64,000 bases of DNA from Sorex araneus (taxonomy: Eukaryota > Chordata > Mammalia > Eulipotyphla > Soricidae), in NCBI RefSeq assembly GCF_027595985.1, contig NC_073304.1, forward strand, positions 217,498,000 to 217,561,999, in the 5' to 3' direction. Position numbers and translations under genes: made by a program. This document shows, piece after piece, positions 24,601 through 36,187 of this stretch. Each line of letters starts with the position of its first letter. Position 1 is the stretch's first letter. The notes under the pieces are model-generated. The model saw only the letters and a program-made list of their open reading frames with translations, was not told the DNA's origin and did no database searches.

Positions 24601-27600
24601 CCCACCTCCACCCCACCCCACCCCAGCACAGCTAGGAATGATCCTGAGCACAGTTGTGTATGGCCAGAGAAAAATCTATTACAAATGTTTTGGTCATAGT
24701 AGTAATTAGAGAATGCAGAAACCATCCTAAAGAAAACGTCTGCTGGGGCCAGAATGATAGTATCATGGTTAAGGGTATTTGCCTTTCACGCAACTGCTTC
24801 TGGGTTCCGCAGACCCTCTTTTGGTCCCCTGAGCACTGCCAGGAGTGATCCTTGAGCTCAGAGCTAGGAATAAGTCTTGCAATTTGCCATATGTGGCCCA
24901 AAAGCCCCCAAAGAAGGGGACCGGAAAGGCGCTTGTCTTGTAGGCAGCCAACCCAGAATTGATTCCCAGCAACCCATGTGGTTCCCTGAGCCTTGCCAGG
25001 AGTCAGCCCTGAGCACTCTTGGGTGTGGCCTCAAAACAAAAAAGGGCAACTAATGTCACAGTTGTGTTGCTTTTTTTTTTTCTTGCTTTTTGGGTCACAC
25101 CCAGTGATGCTCAGGGGTTACTCCTGGCTCTGCACTGAGGAATTACTCCTACTTTAAGTTAACTAAGTATAAGCCTCTGGTAGATATAAAAATGTTAAGA
25201 TCTAGGGCCAGAGATGTGGTTCAATAGAATACTTGCCTTTCATATATGAGGCCCTGGGTAACAAAACAAAAATAACAAAATCTAATCATCCTGTTAAAGA
25301 TATGATTGTCTAGCTCTAAAGGTGGTATACATTTGAAAATTCAGGATTTGATTGCAATAAAGTAGATTACAATGACATAGGAGTTTTTATTTTATGGTTT
25401 TGAAGCCACACCACTGTGCTTAAGGTTTACTCCTAACTCTGCTCAGAGGCCTCAGAGGCATTGCTTAGGGGATGATGTGTGGTGCTACAGTTAAACCTGG
25501 GTAGGTCACACACAAGGCAAGTACCTTACGCACCCACTGGACTATCTCTCTGGCCTAAGATATGGGAACTTTGAAAAGTATTCTGAGAGAGAGTAATGAA
25601 ACTTTAAGGAGACGATTCTTTATAAAGAAGTACAGAATTTAGGATGGTAGAAATAAAAGATAACATTCTAGGAATGTGGGGGAGGGGTGGGAGAGAGCAG
25701 ATAGATTGCAAGAAAGGATTTTAAGTAATATGGTATAGGATTTGGAGTGGTAGATGGAGATAAGAGACTGGTCTCTGCTTGACAGGAATGAGCTAGAAAA
25801 GCCACAGTCATGGCCCCTAATATTAGCTAAAAGGAGTTTGTGTTGTGTTTTGTTTTAGGTTTTGGGTTTTGGGCTACACCTGGTGATGATGCTAAGGTGT
25901 TAACTTCTAGCTCTGCACTCAGGAATTGCTCCTGGTGGTACACAGGGAACCATATGGGATGCCCACTGGACTATTGCTCCAGCCCCAAGGAACTTGAGGT
26001 TCTATTTATTCATTTATTTATTTATTTATTTATTTATGGCCTTTGGGCCACACCCAGCAGTGCTCAGGGGTTATTCCTGACTCTGTGCTTGGGGATCACT
26101 TCTGGCAGTGCTTGGGGAACCATATGGGATGCTGGGGATTGAACCTGGGTTGACCACGTGCAAGGCAAATGCCCTGCCTCCTGTATTATCTCTCCAGCCC
26201 CTCCCCCTCTCCCTTTTTTTGCAGGGGGACAGGAGGTCATACTCAGCTGCACTCAGGGCTTACTGCTGGCTGTGCACTTCAGACATCAGTTCTGGCCATG
26301 CTCAGTGACCATATGGGTTGCCTGGTATCAAACCTGGGTTAACCACATACAAGGCAAATGCTTTACCTGTTAACTATCTCTGGCCCCAAGCAGCTTGAAT
26401 AAAACAGGAATCTTTTTTAGATTTACTAGGCAATAGAATGCTATCCAGGATCCTTAAGCATGGAAATTCATTCAGCAGATGTTTACTAAGGATCAAATTC
26501 AGATCAGCTATGTGCAAAGCAAGTGCCTTACTCACTGTACTATCTCTTCGGCCCCCAATCATATATATATATATATATTTTTCTTTTTTGGGTCACACCT
26601 GGTGATGCACAGGGGTTACTCCTGGCTCTGCACTCAGGAATTACCCCTGGCGGTGCTCAGGGGACCATATGGGATGCTGGGAATTGAACCCAGGTTGGCC
26701 ACGTGCAAGGCAAACGCCCTACTCGCTGTGCTATTGCTCCAATCCCAATCATATATACTGTTTTTTTTTTTTTTTGGTTTTTGGGTCACACCCAGCAATG
26801 CACAGGGGTTACTCCTGGCTTATGCACTCAGGAATTACACCTGGCGGTGCTCGGGGGACCATATGGGATGCTGGGGATTGAACCCAGGTTGGCCACGTGC
26901 AAGGCAAACACCCTACCCGCTGTGCTATTGCTCCAGCCCCACCAATCACATATACTCTTTTTTTTTAAAATTTATTTATTTTTGCTTTTTTTGGGTCACA
27001 CCCAGCAATGCACAGGGGTTACTCCTGGTTCTGTACCCAGGAATTACCCCTGGCGGTGCTCAGGGGACCATATGGGATGCTGGGAATTGAACCTGGGTTG
27101 GCCGAGTGCAAGTCAAACGCCCTACCCGCTGTGCTATTGCTCCAGCCCCCAATCATATATACTCTTAAGCATGAGACTATTCCTGCTCATGACTGCTTAC
27201 GAAAACATTTAGGTATGTAGGTATTGGAAATTTGGGGGCAAGAGAACTACTTTGTTTTCTTGTCCCCAAATGTAATAGTTTAGTTTAAGAGTCAATAAAC
27301 CTTATATTTTTTTTCCCTATCTAATAGGAAATCGTCATTTGGAAGTACAGAAAGAAAGATTCCTGTAAAAAAGCTGGCTCCTGAATTTTCAAAAGTCAAA
27401 ACAAAAACTCCTAAGCACTCTCCTGTTAAAGAGGAACCCTGTGGTTCCTTATCTGAAACTGTTTGTAAACGTGAATTGAGGAGCCAAGAAACTCCAGAAA
27501 AGCCCCGCTCTTCAGTGGATACCCCACCAAGACTCTCCACTCCCCAGAAGGGACCCAGCACCCATCCGAAGGAGAAAGCCTCAAGTGAGATAGAAGATTT

Positions 27601-30600
27601 GCCGTACCTTTCCACCACAGAAATGTATTTGTGTCGTTGGCACCAGCCTCCCCCATCACCGTTACCATTACGGGAATCCTCTCCAAAGAAGGAGGAGACT
27701 GTAGCAAGTAAGGCATAGAGAACACTTGCTCTTATACCCTAGTGGTGGCGGTCAAGCTAACAAGTGTGAAAATGCCCTTGGCATTTTTTAAAAAGTGCAA
27801 TCAATAAAGCAGAGTTCTGTCAAGAATGAGTAAGTTAACAGCCAGAGACAGACACTGTGCAGGCATTGCAAATAGATGGAATCACAGCAAAATGTGCTCA
27901 ATGTATTTGCCTGCTTACAACACTGGGAGATGTGTTTGCCAGTAAGTTGCTCATCACAAGAGCACCAGACTTGGGGGTGTAATCTCCAGCAACTTGCATG
28001 CCCTCTGAAAGAAAGGTTTTCTGTGCTGTGAAATGCATAGAACTTATACTTTGCCATACACGACTGTTCTGCAATTGATACTGTGTGAAATCTTGGAGGG
28101 TGGTCTTTGGGTAATCTCAGGGGCCAATGGTAATTTTTGGGTTGGGGAGCCAGCTTGGGGTGGGAAATTTCACCTGGGCCTCCGCTCTTTAACTATATAA
28201 ACATTTATCTGTATCTCTATGTCCCGGTTGGGGGGGGCGGGCAGGAGGAATCTGCCAAAGACCAACAGTCTTACTTATCTTACTATACTTCACAAAGGTT
28301 CTAAATGTGAAGAGTTTACTTGGATTGCAGTAGCCCATTGGTTGTTCATATATTTAAATAAAATGGTCTACAAACTATTTTTCAAACAATAAGGACTATC
28401 TTGGGATATCTGAGCTGCTTGGGGACGGTGTGGGGGTTATGGGACTTGTTCTTCATTCCCTTTTTTTCTTCATGGCTCCCATACAGAAGCTTCCCTATCT
28501 CCTACATCAACCAGTAACTGGAATGTGCCTTCAATCGTGTAATGTTAGTCTATGACAGTCACCTCTGGGTGCTTCGGGTGACTGTGGGAGAAGCTTTCTT
28601 GGATAGAACTGAGCTTCCAGTTTCTACCACTATGTCTTGCCCTAGCAAGGATGGGGATGGGCATTCCAATAAGATGAGTATTCTCCAGGCTTTGTTTGGC
28701 TGTTCTGGTGACAAAATTATGTGGGGGAAAGATAGATGACTCTTCTAATGATCTAAAATCCATTTGGTCTCACACTTGAGTACACGAGATAGGCCAGGAT
28801 CCTGGTCTAGGTTTGGGTTCTTTGTCGGTTCAGTCAGTTGAACAGGTTTATCCTTAATGGTTACCCTTCTTGCTGCCATGGCAATGCTGTGTATCAACTT
28901 AAGGGAAATGGTGAAGCAACTTCCCATCCGGGATTGGGAAATGGCTTGGTCCAGAGCTCTTCTTGTGACTAGCTGTTTTTGAAAACCTTTTCTGCTTAAG
29001 TACAGAAAATAACAAAATACCTCTGAGATTGTTGGCATTTATTGTGGTTCAGAAAAGAGTGATTCGGGGGGAGTCCCAGGCCCTTTGAGGAGCCTAGTTG
29101 TAAATAAATGTGTGAATCCTTATTCTTGATGCCCCTATCTCAAGAGGACTTCTCAATGGCTTGTTCTAAGGAAGCCAAAGGCTTTTGTGCATGTTGTTCA
29201 GGCTGGACCAGCAAGTTAGTTTGTTTGCAGGGAGGAGGGAGCTGTTGAAGAAGACTACATATGTAAGTTTTGAGAACACTGATCTGTTATTTGAAAAATA
29301 GGGTCAACTTTTACTCACCTGCCATGTTCTGAGTTTAAGGTTTGATATCCTTGGCCATCAACTGTTGCAGGGAAACCACCCTAAATAATGAAGAAAAGAA
29401 GTCGTCTCAGTGTAAAAAAAAAAGTGGTGGGCTTATTTTCTTTTCTTTTTGTCTGTTGTTCCCTCTTCCCCTCCCCCCAGAAAGAGATTCTCAACAACTC
29501 AAAAAAACCAAAATGGCTTCTTAGAGAGAACTTCAGTGATGATCCTTTCCTCCATTTTGGGTACGGGCTTTTTTTCTTTTTACACTGAGATGATTCTTCT
29601 TTCCTGCATTATTTAGGGTGTCTGATGCCATCAAGTGTTGCAGGAGAAACTTCAGTCTTGGCTGGTGAGTAGAATAGGAATTGTGTTGGCTGGGCCTGGG
29701 GGTGGTGGGAGTGGGTGGGGTGGTGGATGGTTGGGAGCTGCGTTTACCATCAGTTGGATATGGGAGAGAGAGCGAGAGAGAGATTCCTTGGCATTTGATT
29801 ACACTTTAGACTTCAAAATGACTATAAATTTCAGTTGTTTTTCAGGAACTGCAGTAGCATCCATTATATGAATTGTCAGGTATTGGCTTAGGTTTTCTTG
29901 TGATTCTGTGTTTGGCAGATTGCAATGGCATGAGGTTGCTTTCATAGTCTACCATAGTGAGGACACTGAAAATGGCTTCAAGTGAGGCCATAGAACAGAT
30001 TCCTAACCATTGGTAACTTGATCTTCTCTGGGGAAAACTTCTTGTCCTAGTGAATGGTAGGAGGGTTGTGTGACCTTGGATTTAAGGGTGGTTCCACCCC
30101 TCCTCCCTTTCTTTTTCTTTCTTTTTCTTTTCAGTTCCTTCTTGGAGGGACCACTCAGTAGAGCCTCTAAGGGACCCAAATCCTTCAGATCTTTTGGAGG
30201 TAGGTACCAGAGAGCCATCAGTTGGAGGGGGTAAGAGACAGAGAAGTGGTTGTATAGTTTGACAATATATCATAATCATTCTGTAAATGAGTTAAATAGA
30301 ACTTTAAAGCCAGAAGGGAATTTGAGAGAATGTTATAGTCTTTTTTGTTTGTTTTGGACCACATCCTGCAGTGTTCAGGAGTTACTCCTGACTCTGCACT
30401 CAGGAATCACTCTTGGCAGACTAGGGGTACCAAATGGGATGTGGAGGGTTAAATCCGGGTTGGTCATGTGCAAGGTAAACATCCTACCTGATGTACTATC
30501 TCTCTGGCATGAGAATATTACCTAGTTTAATTCTTTTTATTTTAGATGGAAAAACAGGTCCACAGGTCCAATGTAGTTAGGTGATTTATTAAAAACTATG

Positions 30601-33600
30601 AATAAGTAAAAAAGTTAGCATATTCTACTCGGCAACAAAACGATATATTCTAAGGTCTTTTGGTTCTTTAGAATTTGATAGTTTAAACTCTTAAAGAGAT
30701 ATGGAGGGACCAGAGAGATAGTACTGTGGTAGAGTATAACCCAAAAAAGAAAGAAAAAAAAGGTATGGAGGTAGGAAAATTTTAAGCATTTCTCAAGATT
30801 TGTTTCAGGGCCGAAGAGATGGTTCTGTGTATAGGGCACTTGCCTTACACGCTGCTGTTCCAGCTTCAGTCCCCAACACCCTATATGGTTTGTTTCCCCA
30901 AACCTGCCAGGAGTGATTCCTCAATGCAGAGCCAGGAGTAAACCCTGAGTACTGCCACATATGGCCCGAAAAAAAAAAAAGTGTGTGGGAAGGGTTGTTT
31001 CAGTTTGATATGATTTTCAACTTGCAAAGTTATGGAATGATTTAGAAATTTGGAAATTCCATGAGGGCAATAGTGGGGAAGAGTGCGTTATTTTAATTTT
31101 GAGGTCACACTCGGGGGCGCTCATGGGTTACTCCTGTCTCTGCACTCAGAAATTATTCCTGGCGGTACTCGGGCGGCCATATGGGATGTTGGGGATTCGA
31201 ACCTGGGTCGGCCACATGCAAGGCAAACATCCCACTTTCTGTATAATCACTCTGGCCCTGACTATGCATTACATTAATTTGGTTATCAGAGATTCCTGTG
31301 GATGTTTATAGAACTTACAATTGGGACTGAGGTGAAACTTTTTTGTATTCCTACAAGTTGGGAATGAGTTAATACATATATAACACACGATAGTGTGATA
31401 AATAGCTTTCATAGCTGCTGTTCTTTACACAGAACCTGGATGATAGTGTGTTTTCGAAGCGGCATGCAAAACTGGAGCTGGACGAGAAGAGAAGGAAAAG
31501 GTAAGGCTAGAAAAGCTCAATCTGAGAACAACAGGCCCTTAGGTTTCTAACCTTTCATTCATGTTTTGGAGAGTTCTTGGATTTTTAAATACTTAAGAAA
31601 TACAGGCTGCCTAATTGATTTAGTGTTTTTGTTCAAAGTAATAGTTGTTGTAGGTCAGGATGTTTGGCCCCCTTTTTCTTCATGTGTGGTCTTTCTCAGT
31701 TGTACTCAGTGGAACATCAGTACATGATCTAAATTTCTATATGTAAACAAACCAAACAGGCATTCTCTTTACCACCTTTTCTGCTCTACCCTGTCAGGAG
31801 TTGGCCAAGATCTCTGTAGTGTCTGCATTGTATATGTTGCTTTTATAGAGCAGGTTTTCAGTAATGTTGGGTTTGTTTTGTCTGGTTTGTTTTTTTCCCA
31901 GATGGGATATTCAGAGGATCAGGGAACAAAGAATTTTACAGCGACTGCAGCTCAGAATGTATAAAAAGAAAGGAATTCAGGAATCTGAGCCTGAGGTTAC
32001 CTCATTTTTCCCTGAGCCGGATGATGGTAAGTTTTGTTTGAGAATGCACAGTTTTAAAAGTTAAAGGGGTACAAGGCTACAGGATACAAATTGCTCTGAA
32101 TGAGTGAACAGCATTTTGGAACAGGTATAGTTGCTAGTCATTTCCTGTCTGTGTCACTAACACAATACTATTTGACTTTCTTCTATAGTTGAAAGTTTGA
32201 TGATTACCCCCTTCTTGCCTGTTGTAGCATTTGGACGACCATTACCAAAATTAACTCCACAGTAAGTAAAGGCTTTCCCCCTCCTTCCCTTTTAGCTAGC
32301 CTGCACTTCACCTCCCTTTCATACTTCATGAGAACCTAGATAAAAGTGGAACAGATGACTAAGCGATAGCCATGGTTCCTTGACAGAAATAAGGCTACCT
32401 GGGCAATCAGCCTTTGTAATGATTTTCCTGGCCAGAAACTAGAAGGACTGTATATTTTTGTTTCATTGTTTTTTGGGGATTTTGTTTTTGTTTTTGTTTG
32501 GGGGCCACACCCAGTGGTGCTCAGGCTCACTCCTGGCTCTGCACTCAGGAATTATTCTTGGGAATGTTCAGAAGACAACATGGGATGCCAAGGATTGAAC
32601 CTGGATCAGTTGCATGCAAGACAAATGTCCTATCTGCTATACTATCACTCCAGCCCCAGAAAAAAAATCACTTTACTAGCATACTGTTATTCTGGGTTTT
32701 TGTTTTGTGTTTTGGGCTGTGCTCAGGACTTACTACCAGCTCTGCACTCAGGGATCTTTTCTGACAGGCTCAGGGGCCATGTGGGTTGTGGGAATTGAAC
32801 CCAGGTTGAATGCGTGCAAGGCAGAGGCCTACCTGCTATAGTATCACTCCAGCTCTGTTACTCTGTTTTTTGTTTTTGTTTTTGGGCCACACCTGGTGAT
32901 TCTCAAGGGTTACTCCTGACTCTGCACTCAGTAATTAACTCCTGTTAGTGCACAGGGAACCATATGGGATGCCAGGGATTGAACCCCTGTCAGGTGCATA
33001 AAAGGCAAATGCCCTACCCACTGTAGTATCGCTCCTGCCCCTTGTTGTTCTGGGTTTAAAGCAGAAAGTCACTCCAAACTTGGGACTTGAAAGTAGGAAC
33101 TGAGGAGCAGTATCTTATTTGGAGTTAATATTATACTTGCACTAAATCCCTTTCAATCTTAAAAGTGTTCTTTTAACTTTTTGTTTTTGTTTTTGTGGGG
33201 TGGAGGGAACTACACAAGTTTTTGCTCATGGACTTATTCTTAGCTCTGCACTCATGGATCATTCCTTGAGGGCTCGGGGGACCTTATAAGGTACCAAGAT
33301 CGAACCCAGGTTGGCTATATGCAGGACGCAGGATAAATGTTCTATCTGCTCTACTATCTCTCTAGCTCCTCCATATTTTTAAAGTCAGAGTGTTTTTAGC
33401 CAATATGAGAGATTAGGGAACCTCATGACTCGAAGAAAGGAATTACGCATTCCAGCTTGAGATGCAGGCAATTCCAAGTGGAATGCTGCAAGTTGATTTT
33501 CTTGTCCTTTTTTTGACAGGAATTTTGAATTGCCCTGGTTGGATGAACGTAGCCGATGCAGGTTGGAGATCCAGAAAAAGCAGACACCTCACCGGACGTG

Positions 33601-33610
33601 TAGGAAATAG
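20921..33610 (+). CDS. MSL1: MSL1, scaffold subunit of the MSL histone acetyltransferase complex (9 coding exons)
   Basis: MSL1 holds together MSL2, MSL3 and the acetyltransferase KAT8/MOF in the nuclear complex that acetylates H4 lysine 16. Coding exons: 20921-21688, 24123-24343, 27328-27707, 29617-29664, 30135-30199, 31433-31500, 31902-32026, 32189-32261 and 33520-33610 (stop TAG 33608-33610). They join in phase into 1,839 nt, or 612 residues, against 614 in human. The start MTMRSAVF matches the family and has A at -3. Residues 1-215 are Ala/Gly/Pro-rich and low in complexity. A coiled coil with a glutamine run begins near residue 220 and crosses into exon 2; in the family it binds MSL2. 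The C-terminal PEHE region, about residues 470-590, binds MOF and MSL3 and includes a basic stretch (KRHAK...EKRRKR). All introns are GT-AG and no exon is broken. CASC3 follows on the same strand. Domain roles are family knowledge; the exon structure is read directly. Confidence 0.97.
22151..24122. other. MSL1 intron 1, SINE-free
   Basis: Nearly 2 kb with no SINE or other recognised repeat, rising in AT content away from the island. Short G runs only. Confidence 0.6.
24123..24343 (+). CDS. MSL1: MSL1 coding exon 2 (residues 257-330)
   Basis: Acceptor TTTTAG precedes 24123. The 221 nt encode the second half of the coiled coil (LVARIERMERRMQLVKKDNE) and a Lys/Ser-rich linker. The donor GTGTGC is weak at positions +4 to +6. 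Phase 2, and it joins exon 3 to make an Arg codon. Confidence 0.95.
24515..25560. mobile_element. Old SINE cluster in MSL1 intron 2
   Basis: Plus 24515-24680, 24747-24912 and 24915-25045; minus 25072-25152 (cut short); plus ID-like 25200-25265; minus 25385-25560. Confidence 0.72.
25850..26556 (-). mobile_element. Minus-strand SINEs in MSL1 intron 2
   Basis: 25850-25985, 26000-26202 (tail is (TTTA)n), 26205-26390 and a fragment at 26480-26556. Confidence 0.78.
26561..26746 (-). mobile_element. SINE 1 of a serial insertion
   Basis: Near-consensus. Preceded by AATCATATATAT and followed by AATCATATATACT (26747). Confidence 0.93.
26761..26943 (-). mobile_element. SINE 2 of a serial insertion
   Basis: Lies between AATCATATATACT (26747) and AATCACATATACT (26944). 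Confidence 0.93.
26958..27150 (-). mobile_element. SINE 3 of a serial insertion
   Basis: Lies between AATCACATATACT (26944) and AATCATATATACT (27151). Confidence 0.93.
27328..27707 (+). CDS. MSL1: MSL1 coding exon 3 (residues 330-457)
   Basis: The acceptor CTAATAG is followed by 380 nt of Lys/Pro/Ser-rich linker, with TPPRLSTPQK and YLSTTEMYLCRW segments that match human MSL1. Donor GTAAGG. One residue appears to be missing relative to human in the KEKASSEIED segment. Confidence 0.95.
27710..29616. other. MSL1 intron 3, SINE-free
   Basis: 1.9 kb without a SINE in a window where such gaps are rare. No exon-like frame matches MSL1. Nothing further is recognised. Confidence 0.55.
29617..29664 (+). 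CDS. MSL1: MSL1 coding exon 4 (residues 457-473)
   Basis: A 48-nt micro-exon between acceptor ATTTAG and donor GTGAGT. It encodes CLMPSSVAGETSVLA and keeps phase with exons 3 and 5. It was found by matching the known protein between those two exons. Confidence 0.93.
30135..30199 (+). CDS. MSL1: MSL1 coding exon 5 (residues 473-494)
   Basis: 65 nt between TTTTCAG and GTAGGT. Encodes VPSWRDHSVEPLRDP and the following residues, the start of the PEHE region that binds MOF in the family. Confidence 0.94.
30340..31258. mobile_element. SINEs in MSL1 intron 5
   Basis: Minus 30340-30512; plus 30705-30775 (internally deleted, head joined to tail); plus 30808-30985; minus 31095-31258. Confidence 0.78.
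31433..31500 (+). CDS. MSL1: MSL1 coding exon 6 (residues 495-517)
   Basis: 68 nt between TACACAG and GTAAGG. Encodes NLDDSVFSKRHAKLELDEKR, a basic segment likely to act in nuclear import as well as in the PEHE region. Confidence 0.94.
31902..32026 (+). CDS. MSL1: MSL1 coding exon 7 (residues 517-559)
   Basis: 125 nt between TTCCCAG and GTAAGT. Encodes WDIQRIREQRILQRLQLRMY and the following acidic segment of the PEHE region. Confidence 0.95.
32189..32261 (+). CDS. MSL1: MSL1 coding exon 8 (residues 559-583)
   Basis: 73 nt between CTATAG and GTAAGT. Encodes VESLMITPFLPVVAFGRPLP and the residues after it, a conserved part of the C-terminal region. Confidence 0.94.
32465..33368 (-). mobile_element. 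Four minus-strand SINEs in MSL1 intron 8
   Basis: 32465-32660, 32695-32860, 32862-33040 and 33180-33368, all moderately diverged. Confidence 0.8.
33520..33610 (+). CDS. MSL1: MSL1 last coding exon (residues 583-612, stop TAG)
   Basis: Acceptor TTGACAG, then 91 coding nt. Encodes NFELPWLDERSRCRLEIQKK and ends in HRTCRK, as in human MSL1. The exon continues as the 3' UTR. Confidence 0.95.
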
Positions 33611-35058
33611 CTGTGCTGGCAAGAACCGTCTGTCTTCAGATAGTTGTAGCTTGCCATTCCCAGAGGGTGGCAGAGACCTGTATATGTGACCTATGTCCTC
33701 ATGTATGTTACTGTTCGCTGATAATGCCCTTCCATATGCTCTGATCTTGGTTTTGTTTGCATCACTCTGATTTCACAAAAAACTCTTTTAATGGGCTATT
33801 TGTGAATGATAGAGGGTGATTGGGATTTCTTTTTCTTTTTTGGGGAAATGTGCTCCCAAACGATGGCAGATTTGGAAGCATCAGGGTTCTGCTTCTGTAC
33901 ATTTGCCTTTGTTAAAGGGGTCAAAGGGCTCTCTTCATTCAGCCTTGTGGAAGATGAAGCAGCCCCCACCATTAGAGCCGTGCCTGCTTGGCACTCTTCT
34001 CACCCTGGTATATCCTTCCTTATGGTTTTCAGTATAATGGTTTTTACCCTAAAACAAAACAAAAAAACCTCACCAAAAACTTAAGGACCAGCTGAGGAAT
34101 AACGAGTGAAATGATGAAACAAGTCATCTTCACAGGGTAGAAAAGAGATTGGAGAGTTATGTATGAAAAAAGTTTTCCCTTAAAGATTATTCTGTGACAT
34201 AGCCATGTGGAAAGGGTTGCTTGGCTATCCTTATTTTCTTAGTTAATGGATAACTGAATTTCTTTCCCACTCCTCAAAAAATAAAATTGTTATAAAAGAG
34301 AATGGAGATAGTTTGGCTCTAAATGAAAGCAGTTGGCCTTTGGGGATGGCATGCCAGACCTGTATAGATGTCATTGTGTCACATCACTTTTCAAGTATTC
34401 CTTAGTCAGGCTTTATCCTTTGAGCTGAGCTCTTGGTGGAGGGATAGAGATTTAGGAGGGTGGGGGGAGGGGTGTATGTGGAAATAAATCCTTCCTTTGG
34501 CTGGCAAATGTCTACATCTTCAAACAAACAGATGTACTTAATGAGCTTCTCCATTCACTTTGTAAACATAGATTTGTATGTATAACATCTTGGTCTCCCT
34601 TTTCTCCCCCATTTTCTTTAAAAATTTTCAGGACAGCACTCCAGGCCACTTTGGTCTCAGTGTAAGATCCCTTAACTATCTGGAAGGAAAACAGAGCCAA
34701 GACCTCTGGTCTTAAATATATAGGAATTGCCTTTCTTTAGTCTTCAGGACTATTGTGTGAAAACAAGTAGGGGCTTAATCTCCTAGAAGGTAGGGGCTTT
34801 TATCCTTGAAGAGAGTATGTCCCCAGTTATTAGCACTTTTAGAGGAGAAGCCAAGGTATGTAGGGTGTGTGGCCGGCCCATCCATGGAGCCTGAGAGAAC
34901 GGGATACCATTGTGGGAAGAAAAGGAATGTTCTTCAGGGGCCTTCCACTGCTGAAGTTTTTTGTGGATGTTGATCTATGCTCCCTGGGTTTGACTTTGAA
35001 AGGAATTATTCTGGCAGCACATGTAGTATACTTGGATAATCTTGCTGCTCTTATTTCT

Positions 35059-35094
35059 GTGTGCGTGCGTGCGTGCGTGCGTGCGTGTGCGTGC

Positions 35095-35141
<47 letters not shown>
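35059..35141 (+). repeat. (GTGC)n-(GT)n microsatellite in the MSL1 3' UTR
   Basis: GTGCGTGC units pass into a GT run of about 20 units, retained in the mature transcript. Confidence 0.95.
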
Positions 35142-35142
<1 letters not shown>

Positions 35143-36033
35143 CCATGGGTTTTCATTTGTAACTCCATCTGCTTAGGAGAGTGGGCTCTTGGCAAGGGAA
35201 CCTGCAGTGACTTCACTGCAGTAAGGATGTAGAAAGAATAGGATTTACTCCACTAGGGGCTCTCATCTCACACCTTAAGGAAAGGAAGGAGATTTTTAGA
35301 AAATCTGGGCCAAATTTTCTTTGTTCTTTATCTTAATTTGGCAAGCTATTTGGCTTTTCTACCCTGACCTGTGTAATATTCCTTTACCACTTGCCCAAGA
35401 AGAAAAAGATCAATCAATATCTTTTTACTTTGTTCCTTGATTCCTCTCAGTTCCTTGATTTTTTTTTTTTTCAGCATTTGTTGGATTCCTAATCTGGATA
35501 TGGGCTAGAAAATTTAACTTTTGTGCTTGTGCCCTACCCAGGGAACTCCTCAGATTCTGAACTTGAGCTCCACTAAGAGGAATACATGAGGTGCTATCTG
35601 GCCAGACATAAATGGATCCTATTTTCTTGGTCCTCCCTCTACATAGGACCTCTTATTTTTTGCCCTTCTTCTAGATCAGTTCTCCTTTGATTTGGGTATG
35701 TTGAGGTTTGTTGAAAAGGAGCATGGAGAGCAGATGAGCTGAGCTTCAAGAGGGAGATCACAGTTTGTTAAAGTGTTGGGGAGAAGTCAGTCTAAGTTTT
35801 TCCCCACATAGGATACACACTGTGAAAGTCTGTCATCAATGGAAGGCCCTGCAATTCTCCGAAAACATAGTTCTTTGTTTCTTTCTTTAACAAAGTTTAA
35901 GCTAGTGTTAATAAATTAAAAAGAGAAGTTGCTTGTCTGTCACTTCAGCTTTGTTTCATGCCCATTTCATATTGTTGTCTGTGTCGTAATTCATACTTTT
36001 GATACCATTTCTGATGTGTAAAATTGGTTGTCT

Positions 36034-36067
36034 TGTAAATATCTTATAAAGAGTTCAATTGTAAATA
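36034..36067 (+). promoter_or_regulatory. Pair of Pumilio response elements in the MSL1 3' UTR
   Basis: UGUAAAUA occurs at 36034-36041 and again at 36060-36067. Both match the PUM1/PUM2 consensus UGUANAUA. The second shares four bases with the AATAAA signal. Function is inferred from the motif alone. Confidence 0.5.
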
Positions 36068-36069
36068 AA
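36064..36069 (+). terminator. MSL1: MSL1 poly(A) signal AATAAA
   Basis: Canonical hexamer followed within 20 nt by a GT-rich stretch (TATTGTGGCTGTT). SINE sequence resumes about 100 bp downstream. It overlaps a Pumilio-type UGUAAAUA site. Confidence 0.8.
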
Positions 36070-36187
36070 CTATTGTGGCTGTTAATTTTTGAACTTCTGC
36101 TTCAATTTATTAGTTTATTGGGAAACAGTAAATGATTCTGCTTGAATTTTTTTTTTTTTGGCTTGAGTAATTTGAAAGAATAGAATG

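Larger units (their letters stand above)
33611..36090 (+). other. MSL1: MSL1 3' untranslated region
   Basis: About 2.5 kb without a SINE, in clear contrast to the introns and flanks, and ending just after a canonical poly(A) signal. It carries a GTGC/GT microsatellite near 35,060-35,141 and two UGUAAAUA Pumilio-type sites at the extreme 3' end. The cleavage point is inferred. Confidence 0.8.

Noticed and set aside
26557-27163. CRISPR-like array of repeats and spacers
   Set aside because: The regular spacing comes from SINEs and their target duplications in a mammalian intron.
26479-27220. Recurring open frames with QGLLLALHSGITPGGAQGT-like text
   Set aside because: They are translations of minus-strand SINEs, repeated at dozens of sites in all frames; not a protein family.
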